Origin: Aggregicoccus sp. 17bor-14
Lineage (GTDB): Bacteria; Myxococcota; Myxococcia; Myxococcales; Myxococcaceae
Reading direction: 5' to 3'
Length of the DNA stretch: 64,000 nucleotides
Assembly: GCF_009659535.1 (NCBI RefSeq)
Contig: NZ_VJZZ01000007.1
Location: 186,001 to 250,000, forward strand
Under the pieces are notes generated by a model that did not search any database, was not told where the DNA came from, and saw nothing but the letters and a program-made list of their open reading frames with translations. Each line of letters starts with the position of its first letter. Within the stretch, counting starts at the first letter, position 1. Of the stretch, positions 60,193 through 64,000 are shown piece by piece. A program made the position numbers and the translations under genes.

Positions 60193-60348
60193 TCAGCGCG
60201 GGGCGGGCACGTCGTCCGGATGGCCGGGCACCTCGGGGGGCCGCGGCGGCTCCACCTCCGGGGGCGCAGCAGGAGGCGCCACGTCGGGTGGCCGCTCCGG
60301 CAGGGTGGGTGGGGACGGCGGTGGCAGCTCCTGGGGCGGCTGGGGCAC
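60193..60348 (-). CDS. 51-residue proline-rich protein
   Basis: From a GTG with an excellent AGGAGGAG site 9 bp upstream. The product is dominated by Pro, Glu and Ala (e.g. PPPSPPTLPERPPDVAPPAA) with no hydrophobic segment. No homologue recognised. The strong ribosome-binding site and clean in-frame stop argue for a true gene, though its composition means chance cannot be excluded. Confidence 0.5.
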   Translation of the reverse strand: MPQPPQELPPPSPPTLPERPPDVAPPAAPPEVEPPRPPEVPGHPDDVPAPR

Positions 60349-60416
60349 GCGGGCACTCCTCCTCTCGACTCGTCGTTCGAGGAAGGTGTGCACGCGCGCC
60401 CCGGCCCGCAGCGCCG

Positions 60417-62024
60417 CTACAGCGCGGCCTGGCCCGGCTTCAGGGTCACCGCCTTGAGCGCGTCCACGATCCCCTTGCCGAAGAAGTCCGTGTACCCGGC
60501 GCCGTTGCCCCCACCGCTCGCGCCCGAGCAGGTCGCGGTCGGGATGAGCAGGCCCGGCCCCTGGATGACGGTGCGCGGGTCCGGGCAGGGCTGGTTGTTG
60601 GCGGAGGTCTGCAGGAAGGACTCCACCTGCTGCGGCGACATGTGCGGCTTGTTGGGGTTGTTGCCCGCGAAGTCGCCGTACTGGGAGATGATCAGCGCCG
60701 CCACGCCCGCCGCGTTCGGCGTCGCCATGGACGTGCCCTGCACCCAGGCGTAGTACGCGCACACCACGCCGCTGCCGTCCGGGTCCACGCAGTGCTGGAA
60801 GTAGTTGTCCGGGTTGGAGGGCAGCGCATCCGTGTTCTCCGCCGACCAGGCGCCGAGCACGCGCCCGATGCCAAGGTAGGGCGGCGGCGGCGCGCCGCTG
60901 CCCGGGACGCCGGTGTAGTTGCGCGTGGAGCCGCCGGGCGCGGACACGTCCGTCGCGTCCACGCCGTAGTTCGAATAGAAGGCCTTCTGGTTGTAGTAGC
61001 CGGTGGCGGCCACTCCGACGACGCCCGGCAGCTCCGCCGGCACGTTGAGGAAGCTCTGCACGAAGTTGCCGTCGCTCAGGTTGAAGCCGTCGTTGCCCAG
61101 GGCGGCAATGGGCAGCACGCCGTTGGAGCGCGCGTAGTCCGAGGCGCGCTGCACGATGGTGACCAGCGCCTGGCCGTGCTTCGCGTGCTGCAGGAAGCCG
61201 CTGAGGCTCATGGAGGCCACGTCGTAGTGGTGGTTGCCCGCGTAGACGAGCGCCGCGGCGAGCGCGAAGAAGCTGCCGGAGCCGGTGTCACCGAGCACCT
61301 TCAGCGCCACCAGGGTGACGTTCGGAGCGACGCCCGAGACGCCGATGGCGTTGATCGGCGCGCCCACCGCGCTGAGGCACCAGCTGCCGTGGCCCACCTT
61401 GTCGTCCCAGCTCGCCGGGTTCGGGTCGCCCTCGGCGAGGCCGTTGTAGGCGCCCGAGGGGAGCACGAAGGAGCGGCTCTCGGCGAAGTTCAGGTTGGGC
61501 GCGATGTCCGGGTGCGGCACCGGGAGCACCTCGGCGCCGGTGTCGAGCACGGCGACCCGCACGTCCCGGCGCCCGCGCTGCACGGCGTAGGAGCCGGTGA
61601 GGGTGGAGTTCATCCGCATCTTGTCCCACTGCTGGCTGCCCAGCGAGTCGGGCATGGGCTGTGGATCCGCGCCGGGCGAGGTGATGGTGCCGCCGTTGTT
61701 CTCCGTGGCGGCCGCGTCCCGGTCGAGCGCAGAGAGCCCCCTCTCCGGAATCGTCAGCAGCAGCTCGTCGAGGCTCGCGGCCTTGACGACCGGGTTCGCC
61801 TCGATGTCGGCGATGAAGTTCGGATTGCTCGACTCCACCGCCACCGCGCCCACCGCGTCGAGCCGTCCCTGGATGCTGCCGCCCGCGGCCTGGACGGCGC
61901 GCTCGGCGTTGGACGGCAGGTTGTTGGATTGATTGAAGACCACCACGTAGCGCTGCGTCGCGGCCGAGGCCGCCCCCGCTTGTGCTCCCAGGAGCGCAAG
62001 CAACACCCACCCGATCTGCTTCAT
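60417..62024 (-). CDS. Subtilisin-family (S8) secreted serine protease
   Basis: 535 residues. Signal peptide (IGWVLLALLGAQAGAASA) and an inhibitor-I9-like propeptide (RYVVVFNQSNNLPSNAERAV) precede the catalytic domain: D161 in VRVAVLDTGAEV, H212 in GHGSWCLSAVG, oxyanion Asn in PIAALGNDG and S432 in GTSMATPNAA. The Cys residues suggest disulfides. A secreted protease of this kind fits nutrient scavenging or predation. A 291-bp region separates it from the divergent aldo/keto reductase. Confidence 0.95.
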   Translation of the reverse strand: MKQIGWVLLALLGAQAGAASAATQRYVVVFNQSNNLPSNAERAVQAAGGSIQGRLDAVGAVAVESSNPNFIADIEANPVVKAASLDELLLTIPERGLSALDRDAAATENNGGTITSPGADPQPMPDSLGSQQWDKMRMNSTLTGSYAVQRGRRDVRVAVLDTGAEVLPVPHPDIAPNLNFAESRSFVLPSGAYNGLAEGDPNPASWDDKVGHGSWCLSAVGAPINAIGVSGVAPNVTLVALKVLGDTGSGSFFALAAALVYAGNHHYDVASMSLSGFLQHAKHGQALVTIVQRASDYARSNGVLPIAALGNDGFNLSDGNFVQSFLNVPAELPGVVGVAATGYYNQKAFYSNYGVDATDVSAPGGSTRNYTGVPGSGAPPPPYLGIGRVLGAWSAENTDALPSNPDNYFQHCVDPDGSGVVCAYYAWVQGTSMATPNAAGVAALIISQYGDFAGNNPNKPHMSPQQVESFLQTSANNQPCPDPRTVIQGPGLLIPTATCSGASGGGNGAGYTDFFGKGIVDALKAVTLKPGQAAL

Positions 62025-62315
62025 CGTCCCTCTCCTCTCTCCCGGTGACGCGCCGCACGGGCGCTCCTGGGAGGGCAGAAAGGTGTGGCGACGCGGGAGC
62101 GGGGCAATCCGGACTGCGCGCTGGCGGACGGCGTGGCAGCGAAGTGGCGGTTTCAGCGCAGCCGCTCTGCGCGGACCCGGACGCAGGCGCTGTACCCGGG
62201 TGCAACCCCACGCGGGAGCAGGAGGGCGTGGCGCTCGCCTGCACTCTCGGTGGCGGGGACGGGCGCCATCGTTAGCTTGCCCCGTGCGTCCCCCTCCTCT
62301 CTGCGAGGCACCCCC

Positions 62316-63269
62316 ATGGAGTACAGGCGAGTCGGCAGCAGCGGTCTCAAGGTCTCGGCCCTCAGCCTCGGCGGCTGGACCACCTTCGGCGGCAGCGTCC
62401 AGGACGACCAGGTCGTGCGGCGCATCATTCACACCGCCTTCGAGGGCGGGGTGAACTTCTTCGACCAGGCGGACGTGTACGCCAACGGCAAGAGCGAGCA
62501 GATGATGGGCGCGGTGCTCAAGGAGCTCCCGCGCCACCGGCTCGTCGTCTCCAGCAAGCTGTTCTGGCCGATGAGCGACGACGTGAACGACCGCGGCCTG
62601 CACCGCAAGCACGTGCGCCACAGCATCGAGGGGAGCCTCAAGCGCCTCGGCACCGACTACCTCGACCTCTACTTCTGCCACCGCTACGACCCGGAGACCC
62701 CGCTCGAGGAGACCTTGAGCGCGCTGAGCCAGCTCGTGGACCAGGGGAAGATCCTCTACTGGGGCACCAGCGAGTGGAGCGCCGAGCAGATCACCGAGGC
62801 CGTGGAGCTCGCGCGCGCGAGCGGCCTGCACGCCCCCGTCGTGGAGCAGCCGCAGTACTCCATGCTCTGGCGCGAGCGCGTGGAGCAGGAGATCCTTCCG
62901 GTCACCGAGCCCCTGGGCATGGGCCTCGTCGTCTGGAGCCCGTTGGGCATGGGCGCGCTCACCGGCAAGTACGACGCGGGGCGCCCCGCCGACGCCCGGC
63001 TCTCGCGCGAGGACACCTTCGCCAAGCGCCTGCTCTCCGAGGAGAACCTGCAGAAGGTGCGCCGCCTCAAGCCCATCGCGGACGGGCTCGGCGTGAGCCG
63101 CGGCACGCTCGCGCTCGCGTGGGCGCTGCGCCAGAAGGGCGTGAGCAGCACCATCGTGGGGGCGACACGGCCGGAGCAGATGAAGGAGAACCTCCAGGCC
63201 GCGGACTTCCGCCTCACCCCGGACGCCGTCGCGCAGGTGGACCGCGTGCTGGCGGGCGCGGGGAGCTAG
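62316..63269 (+). CDS. Aldo/keto reductase
   Basis: 317 residues. Catalytic tetrad D50, Y55, K81, H122 (FFDQADVY, SSKLF, FCHRYD). The rest resembles voltage-gated potassium channel beta-subunit/AKR6-like oxidoreductases (LGGWTTFGGS, WGTSEWSAEQITEAVELARA, VWSPLGMGALTGKY). NADPH-dependent reduction of aldehydes/ketones in the cytosol. Followed by the DJ-1-like gene 11 bp later; probably an operon. Confidence 0.94.
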   Translation: MEYRRVGSSGLKVSALSLGGWTTFGGSVQDDQVVRRIIHTAFEGGVNFFDQADVYANGKSEQMMGAVLKELPRHRLVVSSKLFWPMSDDVNDRGLHRKHVRHSIEGSLKRLGTDYLDLYFCHRYDPETPLEETLSALSQLVDQGKILYWGTSEWSAEQITEAVELARASGLHAPVVEQPQYSMLWRERVEQEILPVTEPLGMGLVVWSPLGMGALTGKYDAGRPADARLSREDTFAKRLLSEENLQKVRRLKPIADGLGVSRGTLALAWALRQKGVSSTIVGATRPEQMKENLQAADFRLTPDAVAQVDRVLAGAGS

Positions 63270-63280
63270 GAGACCCATCC

Positions 63281-63949
63281 ATGGCGAAGACACTGAGGGG
63301 CCTGCGGGTGGCGGTGCTCGCCGCCGACGGCTTCGAGCAGGTGGAGCTCACCGTGCCGCTGAAGGCCCTGCGCAACGCGGGCGCGCACGTGGAGGTGGTG
63401 AGCGTGCACGCGGGCTCGCTGCGCGGGATGAACGGGCTCGAGCCCGGCAAGGAGGTGAGGGTGGACCGGCGCGTGAGCGCGGTCGGCGTGCAGGACTACG
63501 ACGCGCTCTTCATCCCGGGCGGCTTCGTCAGCCCGGACCTGCTGCGCCAGAGCGACGCCGTGCGGGAGCTGGTGCGCGCCTTCGACGAGGCGGGCCTGCC
63601 CATCGGCACGCTGTGCCACGGCCCCTGGGTGCTCGCCTCCGCGGGCCTCACGCGCGGCCGGCACCTCACCTCCTGGCCCGGCATCCGCGACGACCTGACG
63701 AACGCCGGCGCCCGCTGGGAGGACCTCTCGGTGGTGCGAGACGGCAACTGGGTGTCCAGCCGCGGCCCGCAGGACCTCACCCACTTCGTGCCCGCGCTGC
63801 TCTCGCTCTACGCCGAGAGCGAGGCCGCGGCGCGCGCCCGGGCCCGGGTGCGTGCGCGCTGGGCGCGCAGGGCCGCGGGGCTCGCCGCGCTGGGGCTCGC
63901 GGGGCTCGCGCTGCGGCAGCGCCGCGCCGGCGCGCTCGCGTGGGGGTAG
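63281..63949 (+). CDS. DJ-1/PfpI family protein with C-terminal membrane tail
   Basis: 222 residues. The class-I glutamine-amidotransferase-like fold has E20 (GFEQVELTVP), the nucleophile elbow C112-H113 (GTLCHGPWVLAS) and RHLTSWPGIRDDLTNAGARW. PfpI/YhbO members repair or deglycate proteins or act as stress chaperones. Unusually, the C-terminus extends into a basic hydrophobic segment (ARRAAGLAALGLAGLALRQR) that looks like a membrane anchor. Coupled to the aldo/keto reductase; both may address carbonyl stress. Confidence 0.9.
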   Translation: MAKTLRGLRVAVLAADGFEQVELTVPLKALRNAGAHVEVVSVHAGSLRGMNGLEPGKEVRVDRRVSAVGVQDYDALFIPGGFVSPDLLRQSDAVRELVRAFDEAGLPIGTLCHGPWVLASAGLTRGRHLTSWPGIRDDLTNAGARWEDLSVVRDGNWVSSRGPQDLTHFVPALLSLYAESEAAARARARVRARWARRAAGLAALGLAGLALRQRRAGALAWG

Positions 63950-63959
63950 GGGCGCGCGC

Positions 63960-64000
63960 TCAGGGCGCCGCGCGCGGCGCGGCGTCCGCAGGAGGGCCGA
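63960..64000 (-). CDS. Possible 3' end of a leftward gene at the right edge
   Basis: The minus strand is open from the edge to a stop at 63960, reading GPPADAAPRAAP at its end. This is only 13 codons of Ala/Pro-rich sequence, so it may be a real C-terminus convergent with the DJ-1-like gene or chance. Confidence 0.25.
   Translation of the reverse strand, partial: GPPADAAPRAAP

Noticed and set aside
1-64000. CRISPR arrays, tRNA/rRNA genes, insertion sequences, prophage or integrases
   Set aside because: No regularly spaced repeats, no recognisable structural RNA, and no transposase or recombinase motifs in the coding sequences read.

Overview
This is a very GC-rich, gene-dense chromosomal window. 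Strong third-position G/C bias, many lipoproteins, an Oar-like TonB-dependent receptor, a hybrid sensor kinase, MocR/ArsR/AraC regulators and several 'domain of unknown function' secreted proteins suggest a myxobacterium, most likely the Myxococcus/Corallococcus side (Cystobacterineae). That placement is inferred from composition and gene families, not from a marker gene. I see no rRNA, tRNA, CRISPR array, transposase, integrase or phage gene; it reads as ordinary chromosome.

Layout. 1-3.6 kb: two tandem MuiA-like (DUF4139/4140) proteins, the first cut by the left edge and carrying an unusual receptor-type insert. 3.6-5.2 kb: an exported amidohydrolase and a frameshifted hypothetical gene (-). 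5.5-8.4 kb: a compact ATP-grasp / HAD phosphatase / glycosyltransferase operon (+). 8.4-15.7 kb: GMC oxidoreductase, dipeptide epimerase, arylamine N-acetyltransferase, a lipoprotein gamma-glutamyltranspeptidase and a four-repeat DUF4397 lipoprotein. 15.8-22.1 kb: a six-gene leftward cluster (peroxiredoxin-like, MOSC-ferredoxin-reductase fusion, disulfide-reductase-like flavoprotein, nitrilase, DUF302, MshEN/receiver-like), which is the best candidate for an undescribed redox/detoxification module. 22.2-28.6 kb: exported epoxide hydrolase, zinc alcohol dehydrogenase with the tail of a decayed alpha/beta hydrolase behind it, small exported proteins, a VOC protein, a Cof-type HAD phosphatase and an AraC regulator. 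Two leftward genes here share a 19-bp promoter-region motif.

28.6-32.0 kb: DUF4331 protein plus small lipoprotein, divergent from a lipoprotein plus a frameshifted HupE/UreJ membrane protein. 32.0-34.8 kb: PAS-GAF histidine kinase and a 2'-5' RNA ligase family protein. 35.0-39.5 kb: the DUF1800/DUF1501 pair, then a VOC protein overlapping a glycine/sarcosine-oxidase-like flavoprotein. 39.5-44.6 kb: beta-hydroxyacid dehydrogenase, VOC protein, methyltransferase, a beta-propeller protein coupled to a 50-residue membrane protein, and a TPR/double-HTH regulator next to a DUF899 protein. 44.8-46.9 kb: Cys-rich lipoprotein, ArsR/SRPBCC operon and a stand-alone ClpP. 46.9-51.6 kb: HD-domain and AhpD-like genes divergent from a MocR regulator, an APH-family kinase and a small membrane-protein operon. 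51.7-64 kb: S9 peptidase, HU-like protein, 5'-nucleotidase-type lipoprotein, Oar-like receptor with a strong terminator, VOC protein, a proline-rich small protein, subtilase, aldo/keto reductase and a DJ-1/PfpI protein with a membrane tail.

Functionally the window is dominated by envelope/secreted proteins and small-molecule or redox detoxification enzymes arranged as short operons. Two genes carry single-base frameshifts, each consistent with one extra base (in one case within a C/G run), so sequence error and true decay both remain possible.
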